A DNA stretch of 64,000 bases from DLAJ01 sp023663615. GTDB lineage: Bacteria; Bacillota; Clostridia; Lachnospirales; Lachnospiraceae. The DNA is taken from NCBI GenBank assembly GCA_023663615.1, contig JAMPHA010000001.1, positions 62,001-126,000 of the forward strand. The letters run 5' to 3'. Under the pieces are notes generated by a model. It was not told where the DNA came from. It did no database searches and was given only the letters and a program-made list of their open reading frames with translations. Position numbers and translations under genes: made by a program. Numbering within the stretch: position 1 is the stretch's first letter; each line of letters starts with the position of its first letter. Below are positions 17,902 through 27,528 of the stretch, in pieces.

Positions 17902-18450
17902 TCATTCCGCCAGATAATCCCAAAGCAGAATATCCGGCTCATCATTGACGCCGTGCATATAAACCCCGCTGGAATAGCTGTCATTAAATCGCTCATAAAT
18001 CTGCAGGGAATACCAGCCGAGCTTGCTTTCATCTTCGTCCGATTCTTTATAATAAATAATGCGCATGCGATAGGTTCTGCCGTCCACAACAAAATCATAG
18101 GACGGCGTCAGCATATTGGTTATTTTCCCGTGATTTGACCACCGCTCAAACGTATCGCTTAATTCATAATCGTCATTCCATCCCGGAAATTCCTCGATGA
18201 AACGATCTATTTTTTCATCAAAATTCTCAATGCGGCTGACCGCATACGGCGAAAACTTTTCTTTGATCGCCTCGGCATCTTCTCTCTCGATTGCATCGAT
18301 CAAAAATGCGATCGTCTCCTGCGCATCCGCATAAACCGGATTGACTCGTTTTTCGTTAGGAATATCGCATCCCGTCATCCCTAAAACCATCGTCATACAT
18401 ATGAAAAAAGCGGCAGTCCTTTTCTGCATCCTTGTTTTTCTCGTCGTCAT
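17902..18450 (-). CDS. Lipoprotein resembling DUF5104 proteins, with variable repeat-encoded start
   Basis: The mature domain (ERVNPVYADAQETIAFLIDA in this region, then a YYKESDEDESKLGWYSLQIYERF strand block) resembles DUF5104 lipoproteins of Clostridia, whose function is unknown. The lipobox is LGMTGC. The choice of start is uncertain. A 15-bp repeat at the 5' end supplies a series of in-frame ATGs each preceded by AGGAAA. Starting at 18450 gives a normal 28-residue signal peptide; the frame is open up to 18522, which would add a basic Met/Arg/Lys extension. It lies 58 bp before the MBOAT gene and could belong to its operon. Confidence 0.6.
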   Translation of the reverse strand: MTTRKTRMQKRTAAFFICMTMVLGMTGCDIPNEKRVNPVYADAQETIAFLIDAIEREDAEAIKEKFSPYAVSRIENFDEKIDRFIEEFPGWNDDYELSDTFERWSNHGKITNMLTPSYDFVVDGRTYRMRIIYYKESDEDESKLGWYSLQIYERFNDSYSSGVYMHGVNDEPDILLWDYLAE

Positions 18451-18515
18451 TTTCCTCATTATCATTTTCCTCATTATCATTTTCCTCACCGTCATTTTTC
18501 TCACCGTCATGTTCC
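18430..18515 (-). repeat. 15-bp tandem repeat at the 5' end of the lipoprotein gene
   Basis: Imperfect copies of ATGATAATGAGGAAA and ATGACGGTGAGAAAA lie in frame with the gene, so repeat number changes the count of possible start codons. Confidence 0.7.
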
Positions 18516-18559
18516 GCCTCATCCATCATCATTCCTTTTTCCAGCATGGCAGTACAAGT

Positions 18560-18735
18560 ATCCAATCACAAACACAGCATCATAAGCATGACATTATAGG
18601 GCATGGCATCATCATGCATGGCATCATCATGCATGACATCATAAGCATGGCAGCATCATGCATGACACCATAATGCACAACATCATCATACATGACATCA
18701 TAAGCACGACACCATAAACATGGCACCATAGACGA
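18560..18735. repeat. CATCAT/GCATGACATCATAAG minisatellite
   Basis: Irregular copies of a unit of about 20-27 bp built from CATCATGCATGACATCATAA. No gene is visible in 18523-18863 apart from this array. Confidence 0.7.
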
Positions 18736-18863
18736 AACATAACATTATCATACCATGGATTTTCAAAAAAGACTACCGCGTAATTCGCAGAAAACAATCA
18801 CGCTTCGGATGCCTGCAAAGAATTGCTGACATAAAGTGAGCCGTATTATCTTTTAATAGGGGC

Positions 18864-18918
18864 TTGACATCCCATTTTCTCTATGTTAGTATAACAGTGT
18901 TATATAACACTGTTATAC
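18864..18918 (+). promoter_or_regulatory. TetR promoter with a 30-bp perfect palindromic operator
   Basis: TTGACA (18864-18869) and TAGTAT (18887-18892) are 17 bp apart. A perfect 30-bp palindrome (18889-18918, left half GTATAACAGTGTTAT) starts inside the -10 element and ends 15 bp before the TetR start. This is the classical layout of an autoregulated TetR gene. Confidence 0.85.
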
Positions 18919-18933
18919 CATGGAGGGATGTAC

Positions 18934-19551
18934 ATGAACAAGACCGACCAGACCACGCTGGAAAAGATACACGCCGCGGCCAGAACCGAGTTTCTGGAGA
19001 AAGGCTTTCGGGAGGCGTCCTTGCGGAACATCGTCAAGGCGGCCGGAGTGACTACCGGCGCCTTTTACGGCTACTTCTCCAGCAAGGAAGCCCTCTATGC
19101 CTCCATCGTGGAGCCGTGTGCGACTGCCTTAATGGGAAAGTTTATGCAGCTCCAGACAGACTTTGCCGAGTTACCCTGCGAGGAGCAGCCCGGCCACATG
19201 GGTGTGGAATCCGGCGAATATGTGGCTTGGATGCTGGACTATATGTATGACCACTACGAGGACTTCAAACTGCTCATTTGCTGCAGCGACGGAACGCCCT
19301 ATGAACACTTCATCGACCGGATGGTGGAGGTGGAGGTAGAAGCTACGTTCCGCTACATGGGCGTTTTAAGAAGCCTGGGGCAGAGCGTGCCGGAGGTCAG
19401 CCAAGAGCTTTGCCACATGATCGTCAGTGGAATGTTCAACGGGATTCTTGAAGTCTTACGGCACGATATGCCCAAGGAGCAGGCCAAGCAGTTTGTATTT
19501 CAGCTTTTGGAGTTCCACACCACTGGATGGAAGAAAATTATGGGGCAGTAA
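18934..19551 (+). CDS. TetR/AcrR family transcriptional regulator
   Basis: 205 residues from the ATG at 18934, six bases after GGAGGG; the ATG at 18928 abuts the site. Helix-turn-helix in residues 10-55 (FREASLRNIVKAAGVTTGAF then YGYFSSKEALY), followed by an all-helical ligand domain. It probably represses itself and the exporter gene behind it through the palindrome upstream and a second inverted repeat (GGTTAG/CTAACC) at 19574-19591. Base composition differs from the neighbours, suggesting the TetR-exporter unit was acquired. Confidence 0.92.
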   Translation: MNKTDQTTLEKIHAAARTEFLEKGFREASLRNIVKAAGVTTGAFYGYFSSKEALYASIVEPCATALMGKFMQLQTDFAELPCEEQPGHMGVESGEYVAWMLDYMYDHYEDFKLLICCSDGTPYEHFIDRMVEVEVEATFRYMGVLRSLGQSVPEVSQELCHMIVSGMFNGILEVLRHDMPKEQAKQFVFQLLEFHTTGWKKIMGQ

Positions 19552-19573
19552 CGCCCTATAATTTTTGTTCATG

Positions 19574-19591
19574 GGTTAGTAAACGCTAACC
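19574..19591 (+). promoter_or_regulatory. Inverted repeat between TetR and exporter gene
   Basis: GGTTAG and CTAACC separated by 6 bp, in the leader of the exporter gene; possibly a second binding site for the TetR protein. Confidence 0.45.
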
Positions 19592-19662
19592 GCTTCGTCG
19601 GATATTCGGGCCCGCCAGCCGCGGCCCCTGTATCATATCAATTTCAAAAGGAGGTCTATCCA

Positions 19663-19920
19663 TTGAAGAAACCATCGAACCTGTCCCAGCTTATGGGCTA
19701 TGCTGGGGGACACAGGTATTTGACCTATTTATCGCTGCTGCTGTCAGTTGTCAGCGCAGTCCTGGCCCTTTTTCCCTTTGTGTTTCTCTTTTTGATTATC
19801 CGGGAGGTGATCGAGGCTGCCCCCGACTTCACCCTGGCTGCCGGCATCGTCCAAAACGGCGTTTTGGCGGTGGTGTTCGCATTACTGGCTATGGTGGTCT
19901 ACTGTAACGCGGCGAAATAA
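19663..19920 (+). pseudogene. N-terminus of an ABC exporter (membrane-ATPase fusion), truncated next to an assembly gap
   Basis: TTG start after AAAGGAGG. The 85 codons encode the first two membrane helices of a type IV ABC exporter half-transporter (MKKPSNLSQLMGYAGGHRYL, then YLSLLLSVVSAVLALFPFVF and a second helix). Similarity stops at AMVVY; the frame then reads CNAAK and a stop, and an N gap begins 36 bp later. The full family length is near 580 residues. Either a mobile element or a rearrangement cut the gene, or the contig end is misassembled. Confidence 0.7.
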
Positions 19921-19956
19921 AGTACCCACCTACTGCAGTTTTACCGCAGATTAAAT

Positions 19957-20056
19957 NNNNNNNNNNNNNNNNNNNNNNNNNNNNNNNNNNNNNNNNNNNN
20001 NNNNNNNNNNNNNNNNNNNNNNNNNNNNNNNNNNNNNNNNNNNNNNNNNNNNNNNN
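19957..20056. other. Assembly gap of 100 N
   Basis: Exactly 100 N, the usual placeholder for a gap of unknown size. Sequence on both sides differs in composition. The AT-rich stretch 20057-20303 has no gene. Confidence 0.98.
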
Positions 20057-20303
20057 AAAATGACAAAGAAAAATTGTGATAATATACAAAATGTGGAAAA
20101 AAAGTATGGTAAACATATACAAAAATGTGAAACATATATAAAAATGCACAATAAAAGATTGAAAAAGTATCCATGTTGTTATATAATCGGATTAACGAAA
20201 ACGATTAAGCACTTGGCACATTGTTATGAACTAGTAGTAAGAATCCGCCGTTGGTGAATTCGTGCGGCATCGCTGTCGGCAAAGGAAAGGACATTCTGAT
20301 CAT

Positions 20304-21353
20304 ATGGCATCTATGAAAGATATATCCATTGCCTGCGGCGTTTCAGTGGCTACGGTTTCCAAGGCCCTGAATGACCATGCCGACATCGGCGAGGAGACAA
20401 AGCTTCATATCAGACAGGTTGCAAAGGAAATGGGCTACCTTCCGAATCTGTCGGCAAGAGCACTCAAAACGAACCGTACCTATAATCTGGGCGTTTTGCT
20501 CGAAGATGAGTCGAGGAGCGGACTGACGCACGATTATTTTGCCAGTGTGCTGGACAGCTTCCGGCTGTGTGCGGAGAGCCAGGGATATGATATTACGTTT
20601 TTGAATTGTTCCAAGACGCGCAAGAACCGGCTTTCTTATTTGGAACACAGCCGTTACAGAGGACTTGACGGGATCCTGATCGCCTGCATTGATTTTAAGG
20701 ATGCGGAAGTAATCGAGCTGTTGCAGAGTACGCTTCCGGTCGTGGCGATCGACCATGTGTTTTCGGAACGGGTCACGGTGGCTTCGGATAATATCAGGGG
20801 AATGAGAGAGCTTCTCTCCTATATCTATGAGCGGGGACACCGCAGAATCGCCTATATACACGGGGATGACACCTCGGTCACGCGGGACCGGCTTTCCAGT
20901 TTTTACCGGTCTGCAAAGGAGCTGGGGCTCACGGTTCCCGACAGCTATGTTCTTTCTGCGGCATACCGCGATATGCGTGCATCGGCGCAGCAGACGGAGC
21001 GGCTCTTACAACAAAAAGAACGCCCGACCTGCATCATCTATCCCGATGATTTTGCGGCGGTCGGCGGCATTAACTGCTTAAAGGACAAAGGACTGCATAT
21101 TCCGGAAGACATATCGGTCGCCGGATATGACGGACTGCATATCGCCTCCCAGCTGGAACCGATCTTAACGACCATCCGGCAGGATACCAGAACGATCGGT
21201 GCGACTGCGGCGAAGAAATTGATCGAACTGATCGAGAACCCGAAGACGGCGCTGATCGAACGGATCACGGTGGCAGGAAGGCTGGAACGCGGAGGGACGG
21301 TCGGCCGGATCCTGCGGTCAGCGGCAGCGCAGGCGGGCGCAGCGCCGGCATAA
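20304..21353 (+). CDS. LacI family transcriptional regulator
   Basis: 349 residues. LacI-type helix-turn-helix at the start (MKDISIACGVSVATVSKALN, then DHADIGEETK), then a periplasmic-binding-protein-like effector domain (residues 65-340) with VVAIDHVFSERVTVASDNIR and DDFAAVGGINCLKDKGL. It likely controls the sugar ABC transporter that follows; candidate operators lie in the 200-bp gap after it. The ATG at 20304 is used; MKD nine bases later is also possible. Confidence 0.93.
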   Translation: MASMKDISIACGVSVATVSKALNDHADIGEETKLHIRQVAKEMGYLPNLSARALKTNRTYNLGVLLEDESRSGLTHDYFASVLDSFRLCAESQGYDITFLNCSKTRKNRLSYLEHSRYRGLDGILIACIDFKDAEVIELLQSTLPVVAIDHVFSERVTVASDNIRGMRELLSYIYERGHRRIAYIHGDDTSVTRDRLSSFYRSAKELGLTVPDSYVLSAAYRDMRASAQQTERLLQQKERPTCIIYPDDFAAVGGINCLKDKGLHIPEDISVAGYDGLHIASQLEPILTTIRQDTRTIGATAAKKLIELIENPKTALIERITVAGRLERGGTVGRILRSAAAQAGAAPA

Positions 21354-21420
21354 ATAAAAATGAGGAAAAAATGACAAAACTGCCAATAAAACGAAATAAA
21401 GCGAAAGTTTGATTTTCGGG

Positions 21421-21449
21421 TTGGCAAGTCATAAAAACTGTGATATAGT
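21421..21449 (+). promoter_or_regulatory. Promoter of the sugar ABC transporter operon
   Basis: TTGGCA (21421-21426) and TATAGT (21444-21449), spacer 17 bp. Leader of about 110 nt before the binding-protein start. Confidence 0.8.
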
Positions 21450-21468
21450 TGTGACATTGTTTTTCCAA

Positions 21469-21520
21469 AAGACCACTGGTCTTGTGGTATTTATATCACA
21501 CGAAAGTGATATTGATATAA
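21469..21520 (+). promoter_or_regulatory. Inverted repeats in the leader, candidate operators
   Basis: AAGACC-act-GGTCTT (21469-21483), then two nested inverted repeats, ATATCAC/GTGATAT (21493-21512) and TTATATCA/TGATATAA (21491-21520). All lie just downstream of the start point and could bind the adjacent LacI-type regulator or fold in the RNA. Confidence 0.5.
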
Positions 21521-21566
21521 ATGCAGTAACTGTTCATCACACTTTTTAAGAGGAGGATAAGAAAAA

Positions 21567-23042
<1,476 letters not shown>

Positions 23043-23077
23043 TCGCTGTTGAATCAAAAGCAGTATTTTCTATATGG

Positions 23078-23104
23078 CTCCGCCGGAGAACTTCTCCGGC
23101 GGAG
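23078..23104 (+). terminator. Strong 13-bp hairpin after the binding-protein gene
   Basis: A perfect GC-rich stem (arms CTCCGCCGGAGAA and TTCTCCGGCGGAG, one-base loop) 35 bp after the stop, without a T run. Likely a stabilising or processing hairpin that raises binding-protein mRNA relative to the permeases. Confidence 0.65.
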
Positions 23105-23174
23105 ATCATAAGAAAGAACGGAAGATCGTTTATAAGGGAAATCAGATGACGGAGCTTGGACCAACGGTTGTTTG

Positions 23175-23197
23175 CGAAGACAGCTTCGTCTTTTTTT
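23175..23197 (+). terminator. Leaky terminator-like hairpin before the permease genes
   Basis: CGAAG-acag-CTTCG followed by TC and seven T. With the hairpin at 23078 it would give partial read-through from the binding-protein gene into the permeases. Confidence 0.55.
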
Positions 23198-23279
23198 AAC
23201 TGAAAAAGTGTGAAAAAGAAGGTGTGGTATCCTTTTTTGTGCGGGGTATGACAGAATTTTAAGGGTGGGAGGCGAAAAC

Positions 23280-24284
23280 ATGCTCAATTCAATCAGACCG
23301 AAAAACAGGGTTATTTTCGCATATTTGCTGATTCCGGTTCTGCTTTTTACATTTACGGTATTCGTACCGCTTTTGGCAGCGCTTTTCTACAGCTTTTATG
23401 AGTGGAAGGGCGGTCCGTTCCGGAATGCGGTTCCGAATGGGATTGCGAATTATAAGGAATTGCTTCACGACTCGGTGTTCTGGAAAGCGTTCGGCAACAA
23501 CATGTATCTGGTCATCGCATGTATCATCGGACAGATCGGTATTGCGTTCGTACTGGTCATGGTCATCAATTCCAAACTGGTGAAGCTCAAAGGCGTTCAC
23601 AGAACATTCGGTTTCTTTCCGAGTACCATTTCCGCAGTTGCGCTCGGCTTTATCTGGACGATCATTTATCATCAGAAATATGGTCTGATCAACTGGTTTC
23701 TGGATAAGATCGGCGTGATCGACGGAACGAGAAACGGAAAGGTATGGCTGAACGATACGGCGCATATTATGCTGATCGTGTCGATTCCGCTCATATGGCA
23801 GTACATCGGCTATTATATGGTCATTATTTTATCGGCGGTATCTTCGATCGATACGGAGATTTTGGAGTCCGCCGAGATTGACGGCGCGACGGCGATCCAG
23901 CGCGCGCGCTATATTGTTTTACCTTTAGTAAAGAATACGCTGCTTGTCTGCATTACCCTCTGTGTTGCGGGTAATATGAAGGCTTTTGATAATATCATGA
24001 TCATGACGAAGGGCGGGCCCGGAAACGCGTCGATGGTTATGGCGCTCTACGGCTATACGACTTCGTTCCAGTATAACAGACTTGGCTACGGAAGCTGTAT
24101 TTCCGTCGGCATCTTTGTCTGCTCGCTTGCCGTGATCGGCGGTTCCCAGCTTTTGATGAACTGGCTCATGACGGATAAGTATGACCGGATCGAGAAGAAG
24201 CTTCAGAAGAAGACGGATCGGGAGCAGAAAAAGAAAATGAAAGAACTGGCACAGGCTCAGAAGGGAGGCGCTCTCAATGGCTAA
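23280..24284 (+). CDS. Sugar ABC transporter permease (MalF-like)
   Basis: 334 residues from the ATG at 23280 after GGGAGG. Six membrane helices and the EAA loop (ILESAEIDGATAIQRARYIV, then LPLVKNTLL) that contacts the ATPase. One of two permease subunits for the sugar importer. The C-terminus is a Lys-rich tail (KKLQKKTDREQKKKMKELAQ). It overlaps the next gene by 8 bp. Confidence 0.94.
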   Translation: MLNSIRPKNRVIFAYLLIPVLLFTFTVFVPLLAALFYSFYEWKGGPFRNAVPNGIANYKELLHDSVFWKAFGNNMYLVIACIIGQIGIAFVLVMVINSKLVKLKGVHRTFGFFPSTISAVALGFIWTIIYHQKYGLINWFLDKIGVIDGTRNGKVWLNDTAHIMLIVSIPLIWQYIGYYMVIILSAVSSIDTEILESAEIDGATAIQRARYIVLPLVKNTLLVCITLCVAGNMKAFDNIMIMTKGGPGNASMVMALYGYTTSFQYNRLGYGSCISVGIFVCSLAVIGGSQLLMNWLMTDKYDRIEKKLQKKTDREQKKKMKELAQAQKGGALNG

Positions 24285-25164
24285 GAAAATGGAAATGACA
24301 AAGGTTGAGAACAAATCCATGAGTCATAAGATCGGGAACGGCGTGCTTTCCGTTGTATTAAACGCGATTCTCTGGATCTTTTCACTGACTTGTATTTTTC
24401 CGCTGATCTGGATGTTCTACTCTTCCCTAAAGGAAAAGAGAGAGTTTAACGCCAATATCATCGGAATGCCGAAGAACCCGAATTTTCAGAACTATATCGA
24501 CGTTATGACAAATAAGGATACCAACTTGGTGCAGGCGATGATCAACAGTGTCCGCACAACGGTGCTTGCCGTGGCGCTGATCGTGATCTTTGCATTTATC
24601 TGCGGTTACATTCTGGCGAGGATCAATTTCAAGCTGAACAAGCCGCTGTATGTGGTATTCCTGATGGGAATGCTGATCCCGACGCACTCCCTGCTCGTAC
24701 CGACGTTCGTTATCTTTTCACAGTTAAATATGGATAACAGGTGGTTTACGCTGCTGTTTCCCTATGTCACGTTCGGTCTGCCCGTCTCGCTGTTTTTGGT
24801 GCAGGGCTATATCAAGGGGATCCCATCGGCGTTGGAGGAAGCGGCGGCGATCGACGGTTCAAGCTTTACGAGAACGCTGTTCTCGATCATCCTGCCGATC
24901 TGTAAGCCGATCTTGGTCACGGTTGCGATCATTCAGGTATTTGGAAACTGGAATGAGTTCACATTCGCCCTTGTATTGTTAAAGAGCAACGGTGGCTGGG
25001 CGACGCTCCCGCTTGCCATGAGACAGTTCTCCGGACAGTTCAGTACGAACTATCCGCAGCTGATGGCGGCGATGCTCATTACAATGGCGCCTGTCGTGAT
25101 CTTCTACTTCGCATTCAGCAAGCAGATCATCAAGGGTATGGTTGCCGGAGCGGTGAAGGGGTAA
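24277..25164 (+). CDS. Sugar ABC transporter permease (MalG-like)
   Basis: 295 residues, start after GGGAGGCGC. Second permease subunit, with the EAA motif PSALEEAAAIDGSSFTRTLF then SIILPICKP and the usual six helices. Overlap with the previous gene shows translational coupling. It ends directly against a double-hairpin element whose T run covers the stop codon on the other strand. Confidence 0.95.
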   Translation: MAKKMEMTKVENKSMSHKIGNGVLSVVLNAILWIFSLTCIFPLIWMFYSSLKEKREFNANIIGMPKNPNFQNYIDVMTNKDTNLVQAMINSVRTTVLAVALIVIFAFICGYILARINFKLNKPLYVVFLMGMLIPTHSLLVPTFVIFSQLNMDNRWFTLLFPYVTFGLPVSLFLVQGYIKGIPSALEEAAAIDGSSFTRTLFSIILPICKPILVTVAIIQVFGNWNEFTFALVLLKSNGGWATLPLAMRQFSGQFSTNYPQLMAAMLITMAPVVIFYFAFSKQIIKGMVAGAVKG

Positions 25165-25220
25165 AAAAAGAGTTCGCGCGTAGCGCAAACTCTTTCGAAG
25201 AATCGCGAAGCGATTCTTCC
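25164..25220 (-). repeat. Double-hairpin dispersed element, copy B
   Basis: Read on the complement: hairpin GAAGAATCGC-ttc-GCGATTCTTC, a GAAAG linker, a second hairpin built on AGAGTTTGCGC and GCGCGAACTCT, then a T7 run that reaches the stop codon of the permease gene. Same order as copies A and D. Confidence 0.7.
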
Positions 25221-25227
25221 CAATGAG

Positions 25228-25305
25228 GAAATTGCTAAAAGCATTTCTTTTGGAAAAATAAGAAGATATTCAGGAGAATCCGCCTAGGGCAAGGCGGATT
25301 CTTTT
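25228..25305 (+). terminator. Two terminators after the sugar transporter operon
   Basis: GAAATTGCT-aaa-AGCATTTC followed by TTTT (25228-25251), and GAATCCGCC/GGCGGATTC followed by TTTT (25276-25305). The second is the stronger and ends just before the HAAS gene. Confidence 0.75.
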
Positions 25306-25326
25306 GAGGTTGGGGAAGGAACGGTT

Positions 25327-25884
25327 ATGAACAGGCAGGAGTTTATTGAAGAACTGCGGAAGGCAATGTCCGGCAGCTTTTCGGTGGCGGAGATTGAGGA
25401 TGCGGCGGCTTATTATGAAGATTATATGACGATGCAGATGAAAAAAGGCAGGCAGGAGGACGAGATTCTAAAGGAACTCGGCTCGCCGCGTCTGATCGTT
25501 AAAAGCATGAAGGCAGCGGGTGGCACAGGAGCATGGAAAGCCGCCGGCGGAGGCGCAGACCGAGGCGCGGGCGCGCAACGGGGAAGTGCATGGAATGCGA
25601 AAAGCGCGGGCGCGCAGAATGGCGCATATGGAGATATGGGCAGGAACACAGACCGTCAAAGGAACGGATATGCGCAGGAAGACGGTTCCGACTATGACGA
25701 GGACGCCGCCTTTAACGGAGGAATGCACACGTTCCGTCTGCCTATGTGGCTGGTTCTGCTTGTGGTGGTGCTGCTTCTGCTTGCGGTACTTACGATCGTA
25801 TTCCGCGTACTCATCGCATTGCTGCCGATCATTCTGATTGCCGCGGGCGCGATCACGATTTATCGTTATTTTGCAAAAAAATAA
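25327..25884 (+). CDS. HAAS (DUF1700) domain membrane protein
   Basis: 185 residues. The N-terminal 65 residues are a HAAS-type helical domain (MNRQEFIEELRKAMSGSFSV, then EDYMTMQMKKGRQEDEILKE and LGSPRLIVKSM), usual in Firmicutes membrane proteins tied to PadR-type regulators. A Gly/Ala-rich linker follows and two membrane helices close the protein (PMWLVLLVVVLLLLAVLTIV and the last 25 residues). No PadR gene is adjacent. Function unknown beyond the domain. Confidence 0.8.
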   Translation: MNRQEFIEELRKAMSGSFSVAEIEDAAAYYEDYMTMQMKKGRQEDEILKELGSPRLIVKSMKAAGGTGAWKAAGGGADRGAGAQRGSAWNAKSAGAQNGAYGDMGRNTDRQRNGYAQEDGSDYDEDAAFNGGMHTFRLPMWLVLLVVVLLLLAVLTIVFRVLIALLPIILIAAGAITIYRYFAKK

Positions 25885-25956
25885 TCGGCGCGCCTGTATA
25901 TTTTGCCTGTTAGCAGGGATACTACTTTTTGTAAGAAAAAAAGGAGGTGCCCTATC

Positions 25957-26208
25957 ATGGCAAAGAACGAGTATAGCAGCAATCAGGCAGGCAACGAGTA
26001 TAACAGCACGAATGCGCAGGACGCAAAGAGCAAGAATGCAAAGAACAGTTCGAACAGCAGCAACAGCTCGAATAGTTCCAACAGTTCCAACAGCTCCAAC
26101 AGCTCGAACAGCAGCAACAGCTCGAATAGTTCCAACAGCTCGAACAGCAGCAACAGTTCCAACAGCTCCAATAGCTCGAACAGCAGCAATAGCTCCAACT
26201 GCAAGTAA
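25957..26208 (+). CDS. Small Ser/Asn-repeat protein
   Basis: 83 residues starting at MAKNEYSSNQAG, after an ideal site AAGGAGG eight bases upstream; earlier in-frame starts lack this. From residue 33 it is SSN/SNSS repeats to the end, closing with NCK. I recognise no family. The strong ribosome binding site and the following terminator show it is expressed. Repetitive, hydrophilic and with a single terminal Cys, it could be a surface or spore-layer component, but nothing proves this. It lies 72 bp after the HAAS gene. Confidence 0.7.
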   Translation: MAKNEYSSNQAGNEYNSTNAQDAKSKNAKNSSNSSNSSNSSNSSNSSNSSNSSNSSNSSNSSNSSNSSNSSNSSNSSNSSNCK

Positions 26209-26214
26209 GAGCGG

Positions 26215-26246
26215 AAAAAGCGGCGGTTTTTACTGCCGCTTTTTTA
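26215..26246 (+). terminator. Terminator after the Ser/Asn-repeat gene
   Basis: GCGGC and GCCGC arms flanked by A5 and T6 runs; a clear intrinsic terminator. Confidence 0.85.
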
Positions 26247-26271
26247 TTTTGAAGGAAATTTCGTAACCCGT

Positions 26272-26323
26272 GAAGAATCGCGTGAGCGATTCTTCGAAAG
26301 AGTTTCCTTTGGAAACTCTTTTG
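26272..26323 (+). repeat. Double-hairpin dispersed element, copy C
   Basis: GAAGAATCGC-gtga-GCGATTCTTC, linker GAAAG, AGTTTCC-ttt-GGAAACT, then TTTT. The preceding bases (AAATTTCGTAACCCGTGAAG) match those before copy E at 62640, so copies C and E share about 60 bp. Confidence 0.75.
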
Positions 26324-26352
26324 TTGACAACCCGGAAAGCGGGATTTATGAT
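26324..26352 (+). promoter_or_regulatory. Promoter of the RNA methyltransferase gene, apparently leaderless
   Basis: TTGACA (26324-26329) and TATGAT (26347-26352), 17 bp apart. The -10 ends six bases before the ATG, so the transcript should start at or within a base or two of the start codon. Confidence 0.8.
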
Positions 26353-26358
26353 AGACGT

Positions 26359-27528
26359 ATGAGAAAATTTGAATTGATCGTTCCCTGTCATTTCGGCTTG
26401 GAATCGGTATTAAAAAAAGAGATCATCGATCTTGGATATGATATTTGCGCCGTAACGGATGGGAAAGTCATTTTTTACGGCGATGCGGAGGCGGTCTGCC
26501 GGGCGAATATTTTTTTGCGGACAGCGGAGCGTGTTCTGATACAGATCGGACGCTTTCGGGCGACGACCTACGACGAGCTGTTCGAGGAGACGAAAAAGCT
26601 GCCGTGGGAGGAATGGATACCCGAAAACGGTAAGTTCTGGGTGACAAAGGCGGCGAGCGTGAAAAGTAAACTTTTCAGCCCGTCGGATATTCAGTCCATC
26701 ATGAAAAAAGCAATGGTGGAGCGGATGAAGCAGAGTTATCATAGGGAGTGGTTTCCGGAGGACGGAGAGCACTTTCCTTTGCGTGTTTTTTTGATGAAAG
26801 ACGAAGTGACGGTCGGACTTGACACGACGGGGGATTCCCTGCACAAGCGCGGCTACCGCAGACTTACGGCAAAGGCGCCGATCGCGGAGAATCTTGCCGC
26901 GGCGCTCATCATGCTCACGCCGTGGAATAAGGACAGGATTCTGGTTGATCCGTTCTGTGGCAGCGGTACGATCCCGATCGAGGCGGCAATGATGGCGGCG
27001 AATATCGCGCCGGGGGAAAACCGCAGCTTTACGGCGCAGGACTGGACGCATCTGATCACGCGCAGACAGTGGTATGACGCGGTGGATGAGGCGCGCGAGG
27101 GCGTTAATCTGCAGATTGAAACGGATATTCAGGGGTATGACGCGGACGACGGGATGATCCGCATATCGCGGGAGAACGCGAGAATGGCGGGCGTGGATTC
27201 GCTGATCCATTTTCAGAAAAGGGATGTGGAGAAGCTCAGTCATGCCAAAAAATATGGATTTCTTATTACAAATCCGCCATACGGAGAGCGTCTGTTGGAA
27301 AAGGACGAGCTTGCTAGGCTGTATCGGATGATCGGGGAGCGTTACCGGAGCCTCGACGAGTGGTCGCTCTGCATGATCACGTCCTATGAGCAGGTCGAAA
27401 AGGCGATCGGGCGCAAGGCGGACAAAAACCGTAAGATTTATAACGGAATGCTGCAAACATATTATTATCAGTTTATGGGGGCGAAGCCGCCGAAAAGACC
27501 GAGGGAGCGGGTAACGGATGTATCATAG
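26359..27528 (+). CDS. THUMP-domain class I RNA methyltransferase (RlmL/RlmK-N family)
   Basis: 389 residues. N-terminal ferredoxin-like/THUMP region (residues 1-160, MRKFELIVPCHFGLESVLKK) for RNA binding, then a Rossmann methyltransferase with DPFCGSGTIPIEAAMMAANI and the N6/N2-type motif NPPYGER. The family methylates guanosine N2 in 23S rRNA; the exact base is not certain here. No ribosome binding site precedes the ATG. The last 11 bp overlap the amidase gene. Confidence 0.92.
   Translation: MRKFELIVPCHFGLESVLKKEIIDLGYDICAVTDGKVIFYGDAEAVCRANIFLRTAERVLIQIGRFRATTYDELFEETKKLPWEEWIPENGKFWVTKAASVKSKLFSPSDIQSIMKKAMVERMKQSYHREWFPEDGEHFPLRVFLMKDEVTVGLDTTGDSLHKRGYRRLTAKAPIAENLAAALIMLTPWNKDRILVDPFCGSGTIPIEAAMMAANIAPGENRSFTAQDWTHLITRRQWYDAVDEAREGVNLQIETDIQGYDADDGMIRISRENARMAGVDSLIHFQKRDVEKLSHAKKYGFLITNPPYGERLLEKDELARLYRMIGERYRSLDEWSLCMITSYEQVEKAIGRKADKNRKIYNGMLQTYYYQFMGAKPPKRPRERVTDVS

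Noticed and set aside
20190..20215. LacI operator-like sequence TTAACGAAAACGATTAA upstream of the first LacI gene
   Set aside because: The two halves do not form a real palindrome; too weak to list as an operator.
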